DNA of 43,908 nucleotides from assembly GCF_014648695.1 (NCBI RefSeq), contig NZ_BMRP01000051.1:1-43908 (forward strand). The letters are read 5' to 3'. The notes below the pieces were generated by a model. It made no database searches and was not told the DNA's origin. It worked only from the letters and a program-made list of their open reading frames with translations. Shown piece after piece: positions 1 through 9,432 of the stretch. Every line of letters begins with the position of its first letter. Within the stretch, counting starts at the first letter, position 1. Both the position numbers and the translations under genes were made by a program. This DNA is from Streptomyces albospinus (GTDB lineage Bacteria > Actinomycetota > Actinomycetes > Streptomycetales > Streptomycetaceae).

Positions 1-1
1 C

Positions 2-916
2 AAGCGCGACCTGCCGCGCGCCACGATCGGCTCGGTCGCGATCGGCGCGGTGATCTACATCCTGCTCCAGGTCGTCTACATCGGCGCCCTGCCGCTGGCC
101 TCCTTCGCGCACGGCTGGGCCAAGCTGAACTACGCCGGCATCAGCGGCCCGTGGGCCGGTCTGGCCACCGTGGTGGGCCTGGGCTGGCTGGGCTGGGTCC
201 TGTACGCCGACGCCATCATCTCCCCCGGTGGCACCGGCCTGATCTACACGACCTCGACCTCCCGCATCTCCTACGGCCTGAGCAAGAACGGCTACGCACC
301 CAGGCTGTTCGAGAAGACCGACGCCCGCGGCGTGCCGTGGTTCGGCCTGATCATCTCCTTCGTGACCGGCGTGATCTGCTTCCTGCCCTTCCCCAGCTGG
401 CAGCAGCTCGTCTCCTTCATCACGTCGGCGAGCGTCCTGATGTACGCCGGTGCGCCGCTCGCGTTCGGTGTGTTCCGCGACCGTCTGGCGAACCACGAGC
501 GGCCGTACCGCCTGCCCGGCGGCAACGTGATCTCGCCGCTGTCCTTCGTCGTCGCGAGCCTGATCATCTACTGGGCCGGCTGGGACACCCTCCAGCGGCT
601 CGGCTGGGCGATCATCATCGGCTACATCCTGCTCGGCAGCTACGCCTGGTACGCCACGAAGAAGCAGCTGCCGAACGCTCCGCGACTGGACTGGAAGGCC
701 GCGCAGTGGCTTCCGGTCTACCTCATCGGCATCGGCCTGATCTCCTGGCAGGGCGGCTTCGGCGGCAAGGGCCACATCCCGCTCTGGTGGGACATGGTGA
801 TCATCACGGTGTTCTCGCTGGGGATCTACTACTGGGCCCGTGCTACCGCCATGTCGGTCGAGGCGATCGAGCAGAACATCGAGGAGGTAGCGGTCGTGGA
901 CGAGGGCGGTCACTGA
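2..916 (+). CDS. APC-family amino acid permease, C-terminal part (5' end outside window)
   Basis: The reading frame is open from base 2 and ends with TGA at 914-916, giving about 304 residues of a polytopic membrane protein. Several hydrophobic spans are visible (for example around GAVIYILLQVVYIGALP, FGLIISFVTGVICFLPFP and WDMVIITVFSLGIYYWARA). The loop TTSTSRISYGLSKNGYAP followed by a conserved Pro-rich stretch is typical of APC-superfamily amino acid transporters between TM8 and TM9, so this is roughly the last six or seven helices. It would import an amino acid or polyamine by proton symport; the substrate cannot be read. A strong hairpin follows 30 bases after the stop, so it ends its transcription unit. 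Confidence 0.85.
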   Translation, partial: KRDLPRATIGSVAIGAVIYILLQVVYIGALPLASFAHGWAKLNYAGISGPWAGLATVVGLGWLGWVLYADAIISPGGTGLIYTTSTSRISYGLSKNGYAPRLFEKTDARGVPWFGLIISFVTGVICFLPFPSWQQLVSFITSASVLMYAGAPLAFGVFRDRLANHERPYRLPGGNVISPLSFVVASLIIYWAGWDTLQRLGWAIIIGYILLGSYAWYATKKQLPNAPRLDWKAAQWLPVYLIGIGLISWQGGFGGKGHIPLWWDMVIITVFSLGIYYWARATAMSVEAIEQNIEEVAVVDEGGH

Positions 917-945
917 CAGCGCCCTGAGACCTGACGGTCAAGCAT

Positions 946-985
946 GCCGATGAGTTCCGCCGGTCACCCGGCGGAACTCATCGGC
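946..985 (+). terminator. Perfect 18-bp hairpin terminator after the permease
   Basis: Bases 946-963 and 968-985 are perfect inverted complements (arm starts GCCGATGAG, ends TTCCGCCGG) with a 4-base loop TCAC. It lies 30 bases past the permease stop and faces the convergent FUSC gene, so it could stop transcription from either side. There is no T-run, as is usual in streptomycetes. Confidence 0.85.
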
Positions 986-1233
986 TTCTGCTTTCGTGTA
1001 TTCGGAATCCTGTTCGCTCGCATCGCGACGGCATTCGCATCAACTGCGCAGGACGAACCCGACCCGGAATTGCGGAAGTTGACCTGGATCGGCCGACGGG
1101 GAATTCGCAACAGGACAGATGTGGGAAGCGAATTGACCGTCCACGTAAGCGAGTTGATCTGGACGGCCACACCGTGTGGCCATGAGAGGACCGTTCCGCA
1201 GCGGAGACCGCTTGCCTGGAGAGGCGCCGGCGA

Positions 1234-3516
1234 TCACGGGATTTCCGCAGCGACCGGGCTGTTCCTGCTCCCGCTGCGCCCCGTCACCGGCACGTCGAGG
1301 GAGCGGGCGATGCCCACCACGCCCTCGTCGAGGCGCTGGAGATGCCGCAGCACACGGAAGGTGACGGTGCCCGACCGCAGTGCAGGGGAGTCGTCCGCGT
1401 CCAGCATCGAGGCGATGCTCGCGCCGGATTCGACCTCGCCCTCGGCGGGCTCGTCCGCCACGCGCGCGACGATGAGATCGATGTTGCACGCGATCCGCAG
1501 TCCGGCGCGTTCGAGCCGAGGATCGGCCGCAACGGTCTTGCTGAACGGCACGAGTTCGGCCGTCGCCGCCAGAGAACGGGCGTGATACGCGCAGGTGTCC
1601 AGAAGCGCCACCAGATAACGGGCCGTCTGCCGGCGGCCCCGCAGCGGGGTGATGGGATGCATCAACGGCTGGGTGGAGCCCCGCAGATCGTCCAGGGCGG
1701 TGTCCAGATCCCGCGCCCGGCTCAGCAGGTCCACGGCGGGCCCGCCGCTGAGCTGCTCCACCGCCGCGGACACCACCTCGCGCAACCGGACCAGGACCGT
1801 GCCCAGATGCTCGTCCGTACGGCGGTCCGTGTGCACCGGCAGCACCACGACGGCGGCGATGATCCCGCAGGCCGCGCCGAGCGCCGTCTCCTCGATACGC
1901 AGCACCAGAGTGGCGAGGCTGTACGTGTTCAGGAGCGTGTAGAGCAGGCCGAGCATCGCGGTGACGAAGAAGGACATCAGCGCATACGACAGCGGAGCGG
2001 TGAAGAACATCCCGAAGACGCAGAGCAGGACGAGGAAGAACGCGCTCCAGGTGTGGTTGCCGACCAGGCCGGCCAGCGCGACACCGGCGACCACACCGAG
2101 CACCGTGCCCAGCAGCCGGCGATAGCCCTTGACCAGGATCTCGCCCGTCGAGGCGGTGTTGAGGAACACCACCCAGCAGGTCAGGACCGCCCAGTACCAA
2201 CGTTGGGTGGACAGGAACTCACCGCCGACGATGGCCAGCGCGGACCCCACCGCGACCTGGCAGGCGGCCCGGGTGGTGGGCCGCTGGAGCCCGGTGCGGT
2301 CGTCCTCGCTGTCCGCGCTCTCCTCGGCCCCGACGATCGCGAGGTCCTCGGCATCGAACTCTTCGCGCGAGCGCGTGGTGGCAGGAGAGTCGTCGGACTC
2401 GTCCTGCGGCCCGTCCAGAGCCAGCCGAAGGCCCAGTACGGCACGCGCGGCCTCACCGAGACCGCGGAAGGCGTCCTGGACGGCCGGTGTGCCGGGCGGC
2501 AGATTGTCCTCGTCGCGGTAGCCGAGCAGCCTGTTCCGCACATGCGCCAGCCCCGTGCCGCGGTCGCCGGGCGCCCGTGCGACCAGCAGATGAAGCGCCT
2601 CAAGGTCCCGGCGCAGCGTGCCGACGGCATCGCCCTCGGCCTGTACACGGTTCATCATGGCCGGCACCGGGGCATCCGGCAGATGCAGGGTGAGGGTGTC
2701 CGTGCGCTCCGCGCTGCGGGCGTTGAGCAACATCACCCCCAGCCGTTCGGCCGCGATCTCGGCATCCGCGACCCGGCGCTGAAGCAGTCCCGCGACGGCG
2801 GCGTCACGGGTTCCCTCCTCCAGGCGGCCCTGAATCATCAGTGCCGCTTCGTGCAGTCGGGCAGTGTGCCGCCGCAGGTCGTCCAGGACACCGTCCAACT
2901 GCTTGGGACCGGCGTCCACGAGTTCGACATGGGTGGCCACAAGCTGCGCGAGGCGGGCCCGGAAAGCTTCGCGCAGTCGGCGCAGGGTCCCTTCCGGAGT
3001 TTCGGGGACGACCGCGAAACGCACGACCGCGCTGCACACGAACGCGACGGCCAGCGTCAGGTACAGCTCCGGCAGAGTCGGCACGGTGGCATGCACGAAC
3101 AGCGAGACGAAGTAGACCTGGAAGCCGATCAGCCCCAGGGCCATGCCGCGGTCACCGAAGCGGCGGGCGTAGACGGCACCGAAGATCAGAGCGACGAAGA
3201 ACACGTCACCGGCGATGATGCTGGTGTGGAGCAGGGCCGCCAGCGTCATGGCGGCGAGTGCGATGGGCAGACCGAGGGCGAGCGTGATCGCCTGGCCGCG
3301 CACCTCTTTCTCCCTGATGGCGAACGTCGCGACCATGGCCGCCATGGCGCCCGCGACCATCAGCGTGACGCCGGTGTGCAGCAGTGCCAGCGTGACGAGG
3401 GTAAGCACGATGGCCGCCACCGTCCGCAGCCCGGCCATCAGCCGCAGCAGCCCGGGGTCCGATGCCGCGAAGCGGTCCCAGGTGCCACGCCCCGTCCGTC
3501 GTATCGCTGCCTTCAC
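1234..3516 (-). CDS. FUSC-family membrane protein (aromatic-acid-exporter-like)
   Basis: A 760-residue protein. The start is GTG at 3516 (VKAAIRRTGRG), preceded by GGGGAG; an in-frame GTG 12 bases upstream sits directly on that Shine-Dalgarno and is less likely. The N-terminal third has a block of five or six membrane helices (LRTVAAIVLTLVTLALLHTG onward). A long cytoplasmic helical region follows, then a second helix block near residues 450-580 (VGSALAIVGGEFLSTQRWYWAVL, then TSTGEILVKGYRRLLGTVLG). The second block carries the FUSC signature, with RxxGTxxG after the first two helices. This duplicated plan matches FUSC/YccS/AaeB-type proteins, some of which export aromatic acids; the substrate here is unknown. 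It is transcribed divergently from the nitrate reductase across 452 bases. Confidence 0.8.
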   Translation of the reverse strand: MKAAIRRTGRGTWDRFAASDPGLLRLMAGLRTVAAIVLTLVTLALLHTGVTLMVAGAMAAMVATFAIREKEVRGQAITLALGLPIALAAMTLAALLHTSIIAGDVFFVALIFGAVYARRFGDRGMALGLIGFQVYFVSLFVHATVPTLPELYLTLAVAFVCSAVVRFAVVPETPEGTLRRLREAFRARLAQLVATHVELVDAGPKQLDGVLDDLRRHTARLHEAALMIQGRLEEGTRDAAVAGLLQRRVADAEIAAERLGVMLLNARSAERTDTLTLHLPDAPVPAMMNRVQAEGDAVGTLRRDLEALHLLVARAPGDRGTGLAHVRNRLLGYRDEDNLPPGTPAVQDAFRGLGEAARAVLGLRLALDGPQDESDDSPATTRSREEFDAEDLAIVGAEESADSEDDRTGLQRPTTRAACQVAVGSALAIVGGEFLSTQRWYWAVLTCWVVFLNTASTGEILVKGYRRLLGTVLGVVAGVALAGLVGNHTWSAFFLVLLCVFGMFFTAPLSYALMSFFVTAMLGLLYTLLNTYSLATLVLRIEETALGAACGIIAAVVVLPVHTDRRTDEHLGTVLVRLREVVSAAVEQLSGGPAVDLLSRARDLDTALDDLRGSTQPLMHPITPLRGRRQTARYLVALLDTCAYHARSLAATAELVPFSKTVAADPRLERAGLRIACNIDLIVARVADEPAEGEVESGASIASMLDADDSPALRSGTVTFRVLRHLQRLDEGVVGIARSLDVPVTGRSGSRNSPVAAEIP

Positions 3517-3968
3517 GCTGCCGCACACTCCCCATTCATGGCATCGGCCGAGGTCATGTGCGCCATCGGCCGGGCGGATCAAGCATCGCACGACACCTGT
3601 CCGGGACCGCCGCCGAAGGTCCAGTGGTGGTGCAGAACCGTTGGGCGTCCGTGCCGACTTCCGCGAAAAGCAGGTGCCAGCGCCTGGCCGGCGAGCGGGA
3701 GGCGCGGCGTTCCTCGGCACTGAGCTCTCTGAAAGATCCCCTGCGGGCGGGGCACAGCCGGCCGTCGACGTCGCGCTGGGCCGGCGTCCAAACCCCGCGC
3801 GCCTCACACGCCGCCGCTGTAGCGTGTGCGCGGGGCGTAACCCCGGGTGCTCCCACCGTGTGACGGGCCGGAAATTGGATCTTTCTACGGTGCTGGTCAT
3901 GGGGCTGCACGCCAGCGGCGCGACGCCCCCGGCCGGGGAAGGTACACGCACCACGGGGTGGGGTTTCG
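3517..3968. other. Intergenic region between FUSC gene and nitrate reductase
   Basis: This 452-base divergent spacer holds no ORF I can defend. Apparent ORFs here lack family features or are antisense. It contains the candidate GlnR site listed separately and must carry promoters for both flanking genes. A TACGGT at 3886-3891 is a possible -10 for the nitrate reductase. Confidence 0.5.
3837..3875 (+). promoter_or_regulatory. Candidate GlnR-type nitrogen-control site
   Basis: GTGAC at 3860-3864, six bases, then GAAAT at 3871-3875 matches the known GlnR half-site pair gTnAc-n6-GaAAc at nine of ten positions counting n as free. A further GTAAC lies at 3837-3841, 23 bases upstream (22 expected for a double box), though its partner is poor. 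The site is about 95 bases before the nitrate reductase start. GlnR activates assimilatory nitrate reductase genes in Streptomyces, so the placement fits; the match itself is short. Confidence 0.5.
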
Positions 3969-6900
3969 GTGGCATCTGGCGCGAAGGACGGCAGCGTCCG
4001 CACGGTCTGCTCGTACTGCGGGGTCGGCTGCGGGGTCGTGCTGGACGTGGTGCGGGACCCTGCTGACGGCCGCCGCCGTGCGGCGAAGGCGTCCGGGGAC
4101 AAGGCGCACCCCACCAACTTCGGCCGCCTGTGCACGAAGGGCGCGACCAGCGTGGACATGATGGCCGCGCCCGGACGGGTGGAGAAGGCGCTGGTGCGTG
4201 CCGAGCGGGGCGCCCAGCCGGTCGAGACGGAGGTGGACGACGCCATCGCTTCGGTCGCCGGCCGGTTGCGGGCGATCCTGGACGAGCACGGGCCGGACGC
4301 GCTGTCCTTCTACGTGTCCGGGCAGATGTCCCTGGAGGCGCAGTACCTGGCGAACAAGCTGGCCAAGGGCTTCGTGCGCACCAACCGGATCGAGTCGAAC
4401 TCCCGGCTGTGCATGGCCTCCGCCGGCTCCGGATACAAGCTGTCGCTGGGGGCGGACGGCCCGCCCGGCTCCTACCAGGACTTCGACAGCGCCGACACGT
4501 TCTTCGTCATCGGCGCCAACATGGCCGACTGCCACCCGATCCTCTTCCTGCGCATGATGGACCGGGTCAAGATCGGCGCCAAACTGATCGTCGTCGACCC
4601 CCGCCGCAACGCCACCGCCGACAAGGCCGACCTCTTCCTTCAGATCAGGCCCGGCACCGACCTCGCCCTGCTGAACGGCCTGCTGCACCTGCTGGTCGCG
4701 AACGGCCACACCGACGAGGAGTTCATCGCCGAATTCACCGAGGGCTGGGAGGAGATACCCGCCTTCCTCGCGGACTACCCGCCCCACCGGGTCGCGGAGA
4801 TCACCGGCCTCGCCGAGAGCGACATCCGGCAGGCCGCGCAGTGGATCGGCGAGGCCGGCGAGTGGATGAGCTGCTGGACCATGGGCCTGAACCAGTCCAC
4901 CCACGGCACCTGGAACACCAACGCCCTGGTCAACCTGCACCTCGCCACCGGCGCCATCTGCCGCCCGGGGTCCGGCCCCTTCTCATTGACCGGCCAGCCC
5001 AACGCCATGGGCGGTCGCGAGATGGGCTACATGGGCCCCGGCCTGCCCGGACAGCGCTCCGTACTGGTCGACGCCGAGCGCGCCTTCGTCGAGAGCCTGT
5101 GGAAGATCCCGGAGGGCTCCCTGCGTACCGACGTGGGACGCGGCACGGTCGACATGTTCGAGCAGATGGCCGCCGGAGACGTCAAGGCCTGCTGGATCAT
5201 CTGCACCAATCCGGTCGCCTCGGTCGCCAACCGCAAGACCGTCATCGCCGGCCTGGAGTCCGCCGAACTCGTCATCACACAGGACGTCTTCGCCGAGACC
5301 GAGACCAACGCCTACGCCGATGTCGTCCTGCCCGCGACGCTGTGGGCGGAGTCCGACGGCATCATGATCAACTCCGAGCGGAACCTCACCCTCGTACAAG
5401 GGGTCGTCGACCCGCCCGGACAGGCACTGCCCGACTGGCAGCTGATCGCCCGGGTGGCCTGCGAGATGGGCTTCGCCGAAGCGTTCACCTACACCTCCGC
5501 CGAGGAGGTGTTCGAGGAGCTCAAGCAGGCATGGAACGCCAAGACCGGCTGGGACCTGCGCGGCGTGACCTACCAGCGGCTGCGCACCACACCGGTCCAG
5601 TGGCCGGCACCGGACGCCGACGGCCCGGACCGCAACCCGATCCGCTACCTCAACAACGGAGTCAGCCAGACCCTGCTGGAACGCGAGGACGGCACCCGCC
5701 CCCGCCTGGCCTTCCCGACCGCGAGCGGACGCGCCCAGTTCTTCGCCCGACCGCACCTGCCACCGGCCGAACTCCCCGACGACGACTACCCGTTCGTCCT
5801 CACCACAGGCCGCCTCCAGCACCAGTGGCACACGATGACCAAGACCGGCAAGGTCACCAAACTCACCAAACTCAACCCCGGCCCGTTCGTGGAACTCCAT
5901 CCCGACGACGCCGGCGCACTCGGGATCACCGAGGGCGACCACGTGGAAGTCGCCTCCCGACGAGGCCGCGCCGTACTGCCCGCCACCGTCACCGACCGGG
6001 TCCGGCCGGGCACCTGTTTCGCCCCCTTCCACTGGAACGACCTGTTCGGCGAATACCTCAGCATCAACGCCGTCACCAGCGACGCCGTCGACCCGATCTC
6101 CTTCCAGCCCGAGTTCAAGGTCTGCGCCGTCACCCTCACCAAGACAGCCGCCTCCGTCCCCGAGGCCCGCACCGGCACCCGGTCCGGGGCCGCCCCGACG
6201 GCAACCGCGCACCAAGAAGCTGCCGTACCCCCCGCCCCGGCCCCGGCAGCAGCCCCGTCGGACTCCGCCGTCCCCGCGCTCGCCACGCTCTTCGGCATCA
6301 CCGACCTCACCCCCGCACCACTGGCCGAGCCGGAGCGCCGCTACCTCGCCGGCTATCTCTCCGGTCTGACCCTCGCCCCGCCCGACGGGCGCGTCCCGGT
6401 ACTGCCGCCGGACGCGCCCTTCGCCCCCGACTCCGCACTGTGGGTCCGCGGCGTCCTCGCCGGCATGTTCTCCCGCACCGCCGCCGCCACCCCCCTCGTG
6501 CCCGCGCGGACCGGCGCACCGGCAGCCGACGTCGCCGTACCGACCCGCCGCCTGGTCATCCTGTGGGCCTCGCAGACCGGCAACGCCGAGGAGTTCGCCG
6601 CCACCGCCGCCGCACACCTCACCGAGGCAGGACGCACCCCCGAACTGCTGCCCATGACGGAGGTCGCCCCGGCACAGCTCGCCACCGACACCGACCTGCT
6701 GATCGTCACCAGCACCTTCGGCGACGGTGACGCGCCGGACAACGGCGCCGACTTCTGGCACGCGCTCTCCTCCCCGGACACCGGACGGATGGCGGGAATC
6801 CGGTACGCCGTGCTCGCCTTCGGCGACTCCCACTACGACGACTTCTGCGGCCACGGCCGCCGGCTCGACGAACGGTTCGACGCACTCGGGGCCACCCGGC

Positions 6901-8213
6901 TCGTCGCCCGCACCGACTGCGAACCCGACTTCGAGGAAACCGCCGAGCAATGGCTCGGCCAGGTGGTCACCGCCCTGACCACCGCCGACGACCGGCACTC
7001 CGTGACCGCGAGCGCAGTCGAGACCACCGCCCCCGAACCCGCCAACCCCCCGGCCGACGCGCCCACACCGACCAGCACCTCCACACCGGCCGGCTACACC
7101 AAGGCATCACCCTTCGCCACCCTGCTCATCGGCAACAGGCTGCTGAGCCTGCCCGGTTCCCAGAAGGAAGTACGGCAGTTCGCCTTCGACACCCGCGACG
7201 GCGAACTCGCCTACGACGCCGGTGACGCCCTCGGGGTATGGCCGGTCAACGGCACCGGCCTCGTCAGCGAATGGCTCGCCCTCACGGGACTGGACCCCGA
7301 CGAGCCCGTCATCCTCGGCGACAACGCCCGCATCCCCCTCGAAGAAGCACTCCGCACCCGCCTGGACATCACCCGCATCACCACCGACCTGCTCAAGTTC
7401 GTCGCGGAGCGCACCGGCAGTCACGACCTGAAGCGACTGCTGCGGCCCGACAACAAGGACGCGCTCGCACAATGGAGTTGGGGCCGCCAGGCCGCCGACG
7501 TCGTCGCCGCCTTCCCCGTCCGCGCGTCCGCCACGGACTGGACAGCCGTACTCAAGCGCCTCCAGCCCCGCCTGTACTCCATCTCCTCCAGCCCCCTCGC
7601 CCACCCCAGCGAGGTCCGCCTCACCGTCTCCGTCGTCCGCTACACCAACGACCTCGGCCGGGACCGCGCAGGCGTCTGCTCGACCTACCTCGCCGACCGC
7701 GCGGACGACGGCCCGGTACAGGTCTTCGTCCAGCGCTCGCCGCACTTCCGCCCGCCCGCCGACCCCACCACCCCCATGATCATGGTCGGACCCGGCACCG
7801 GCGTGGCACCCTTCGTCGGCTTCCTCGAAGACCGCCGGGCCCGCGGCCACACCGGCCCCAACTGGCTCTTCTTCGGCGAACAGCGCCAGGCCACCGACTT
7901 CTACCACCGCCAGGACCTGGAGGCGTACCGGGCATCCGGCCACCTCGACCGCCTCGACCTCGCCTTCTCCCGCGACCAGCGCAACAAGATCTACGTCCAG
8001 GACCGGATGCGCGAGAACGGCGCCCGCCTGTGGCAGTGGCTCCAGGACGGCGCCCACTTCTACGTCTGCGGCGACGCAGGACGCATGGCCAAGGACGTCG
8101 ACAAGGCACTGACCGAAGCCGTCGCCACCCACGGCGGCATGGACCACGACGAAGCCACCGCCTACGTCAGGCGCCTCTCCGCCGACAAACGCTACGTCCG
8201 CGACGTCTACTGA
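3969..8213 (+). CDS. Assimilatory nitrate reductase fused to a CysJ-like flavoprotein reductase
   Basis: A single 1414-residue protein from GTG at 3969. Residues 1-700 are a molybdopterin oxidoreductase of the NasA/NarB type. They carry the N-terminal [4Fe-4S] motif CSYCGVGCG with a later Cys in LCTKGA, the NSRLCMASA segment whose Cys is the likely Mo ligand, and the dinucleotide-binding domain at YPFVLTTGRLQHQWHT. An Ala/Pro-rich linker (about 720-780) leads to a diflavin reductase: flavodoxin domain from about 860 (LWASQTGNAEEFA), FAD domain with RLYSISSS near 1200, NAD(P)H domain with GPGTGVAPF near 1273 and YVCGDAGRMAKDV, and C-terminal YVRDVY. It should reduce nitrate to nitrite in the cytoplasm with NAD(P)H, without a separate electron-donor subunit. 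No nitrite reductase is in the window. Confidence 0.92.
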   Translation: MASGAKDGSVRTVCSYCGVGCGVVLDVVRDPADGRRRAAKASGDKAHPTNFGRLCTKGATSVDMMAAPGRVEKALVRAERGAQPVETEVDDAIASVAGRLRAILDEHGPDALSFYVSGQMSLEAQYLANKLAKGFVRTNRIESNSRLCMASAGSGYKLSLGADGPPGSYQDFDSADTFFVIGANMADCHPILFLRMMDRVKIGAKLIVVDPRRNATADKADLFLQIRPGTDLALLNGLLHLLVANGHTDEEFIAEFTEGWEEIPAFLADYPPHRVAEITGLAESDIRQAAQWIGEAGEWMSCWTMGLNQSTHGTWNTNALVNLHLATGAICRPGSGPFSLTGQPNAMGGREMGYMGPGLPGQRSVLVDAERAFVESLWKIPEGSLRTDVGRGTVDMFEQMAAGDVKACWIICTNPVASVANRKTVIAGLESAELVITQDVFAETETNAYADVVLPATLWAESDGIMINSERNLTLVQGVVDPPGQALPDWQLIARVACEMGFAEAFTYTSAEEVFEELKQAWNAKTGWDLRGVTYQRLRTTPVQWPAPDADGPDRNPIRYLNNGVSQTLLEREDGTRPRLAFPTASGRAQFFARPHLPPAELPDDDYPFVLTTGRLQHQWHTMTKTGKVTKLTKLNPGPFVELHPDDAGALGITEGDHVEVASRRGRAVLPATVTDRVRPGTCFAPFHWNDLFGEYLSINAVTSDAVDPISFQPEFKVCAVTLTKTAASVPEARTGTRSGAAPTATAHQEAAVPPAPAPAAAPSDSAVPALATLFGITDLTPAPLAEPERRYLAGYLSGLTLAPPDGRVPVLPPDAPFAPDSALWVRGVLAGMFSRTAAATPLVPARTGAPAADVAVPTRRLVILWASQTGNAEEFAATAAAHLTEAGRTPELLPMTEVAPAQLATDTDLLIVTSTFGDGDAPDNGADFWHALSSPDTGRMAGIRYAVLAFGDSHYDDFCGHGRRLDERFDALGATRLVARTDCEPDFEETAEQWLGQVVTALTTADDRHSVTASAVETTAPEPANPPADAPTPTSTSTPAGYTKASPFATLLIGNRLLSLPGSQKEVRQFAFDTRDGELAYDAGDALGVWPVNGTGLVSEWLALTGLDPDEPVILGDNARIPLEEALRTRLDITRITTDLLKFVAERTGSHDLKRLLRPDNKDALAQWSWGRQAADVVAAFPVRASATDWTAVLKRLQPRLYSISSSPLAHPSEVRLTVSVVRYTNDLGRDRAGVCSTYLADRADDGPVQVFVQRSPHFRPPADPTTPMIMVGPGTGVAPFVGFLEDRRARGHTGPNWLFFGEQRQATDFYHRQDLEAYRASGHLDRLDLAFSRDQRNKIYVQDRMRENGARLWQWLQDGAHFYVCGDAGRMAKDVDKALTEAVATHGGMDHDEATAYVRRLSADKRYVRDVY

Positions 8214-8219
8214 CCGCGC

Positions 8220-8241
8220 CGCCGGGCCGACCCGCCCGGCG
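8220..8241 (+). terminator. Probable hairpin terminator after the nitrate reductase
   Basis: CGCCGGGC at 8220-8227 pairs with GCCCGGCG at 8234-8241 around a 6-base loop, starting 7 bases after the stop. It is short but pure G/C. A second GC-rich inverted stretch follows directly. Confidence 0.5.
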
Positions 8242-8599
8242 CGCGGCCGGGCGCGAGGGCCGCAAGCCGCCAAGCCGGCGTCCGGTGCCAGGCCGCGCGT
8301 GCATGACGGTGCCCCGGTCCGCGTTCCACCTGCCCGACCACAGGGCGACGTTCACGAAGTGCTCCCTCGCGCGCCGCAGTCTGTCGCCGGCCGGTCCCTC
8401 GCGCAGATCCGCGCGGTGCTGCAACGCCTCGACTCCCGAGGGCCAGGAGTCGTGTGGTTGCGCGCACCAGGCGCGGAGGGTCAACTGCGGTTTCTGATGG
8501 GCTGGTGATGCCATGAGGACGGATTGCGGGGGCGGACGCGAGCAGTGCAGTCCCCACCCGTGGATTGTCTTTGAGGGACACTGGGCGATCCTTACCGGT
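8242..8599. other. Intergenic region with no recognisable gene
   Basis: I see no family motif on either strand. The minus strand near 8330-8490 reads as a fairly protein-like stretch (LTLRAWCAQPHDSW, ADLREGPAGDRL) without a start, so it may be an old gene scrap. The last 40 bases include TTGAGG about 20 bases before the next start, a weak -35 candidate. Confidence 0.35.
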
Positions 8600-9118
8600 A
8601 TGCACGACGCGCTCACTCACTGGGACAGTCCCTTCATCAACTTCAAGGAGTTCGACTTCCCGGAGGGGCGAGGTCACGGATTCCGGTGGGTTCACATCAA
8701 ACGTTTCCATCTCCCGCCTGGCTCGCCGACCGAGCAGGATTTGCTCGCCTCCCTGATCGCCCACCCGGAGTTCCGGGACACGTACGACGGAGCCGGCGTC
8801 CGGTTGGAACCGCGCCACGGTCAGTGGTGGTCGGACCGGATTGCTCCCAGCGCCTACGCGGCCGTCGACGAGTCAAGCGCCATCAGCACGATGCGCACAT
8901 GGGCGAACAACGGTTCTCCCCTTCCTCCACCTCTGGACGCGAGGCTGCATGAAGCGGTTTACACACCGATCCACCAGGCGACGAGTCGGTACGCGCTCGG
9001 AGCCCTCCCCGAAGACGCGCAACACGACTACGGACCGATCCACATCGAGTTTCATGAACTCGTGCTCATCGACCGCCGCATCGGCACTCTCGCCCTCCTG
9101 GTAGCCGCCGACGACTGA
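8600..9118 (+). CDS. Hypothetical protein, 172 aa
   Basis: I do not recognise this family. The start chosen is ATG at 8600 (MHDALTHWDSPF). It has no good Shine-Dalgarno, and a promoter-like TTGAGG lies close upstream, so the message may be leaderless. The protein is soluble, with no signal peptide or membrane span. It is rich in aromatic residues and His in its first half (WVHIKRFHLPPGS, PRHGQWWSDR) and ends in a hydrophobic strand (RRIGTLALLVAADD). Codon use is normal for the window, which supports a real gene. It stands alone between the nitrate reductase and the SpoIIE phosphatase. Confidence 0.55.
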   Translation: MHDALTHWDSPFINFKEFDFPEGRGHGFRWVHIKRFHLPPGSPTEQDLLASLIAHPEFRDTYDGAGVRLEPRHGQWWSDRIAPSAYAAVDESSAISTMRTWANNGSPLPPPLDARLHEAVYTPIHQATSRYALGALPEDAQHDYGPIHIEFHELVLIDRRIGTLALLVAADD

Positions 9119-9432
9119 GACTGGTACTCAACCGGGCTTCCGGACTTGCCAACGCGTCGCCGCAGCACGCAGCGCGCTCCACTTGGCGCCGCTTCGCGAC
9201 TTCGCGGCTCCGTTCGTGGAGTCGATGGACGCGTCGTAGGTGCATGGCCGGCACCGAGATCGGGAGCCGCCCTGATCGGGTGACTTCCGTGAGGCTGCCG
9301 GGCTGTTGTGTGTGTTGGCAACGAGGTGGGCTGACAAGGCGTTGAGTCGGCCGTTCCGGGTCCCTCGGCTGCGCTCCTGACAGGCGTGGTTCGGCGGGCC
9401 CGGTTCTTCTTGTCTGCCCGGGGTGCTTGAGG
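9119..9432. other. Intergenic region, nothing recognised
   Basis: About 310 bases between two converging genes. Small ORFs on the minus strand (for example ending WQVRKPG) have no start signals or family features. I see no clear terminator. Confidence 0.4.

Noticed and set aside
1342..3723. 793-codon plus-strand frame opposite the FUSC gene
   Set aside because: Antisense shadow; Gln/Arg/His-rich low-complexity product without family features, while the minus strand is a full FUSC protein.
3579..3791. Minus-strand peptide ending LHHHWTFGGGPGQVSCDA before the nitrate reductase
   Set aside because: Caught the eye as a possible leader peptide, but no ribosome site or match to a known attenuator could be shown.
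4983..6998. 671-codon minus-strand frame opposite the nitrate reductase
   Set aside because: Gly/Val-rich shadow of the well-supported plus-strand gene.
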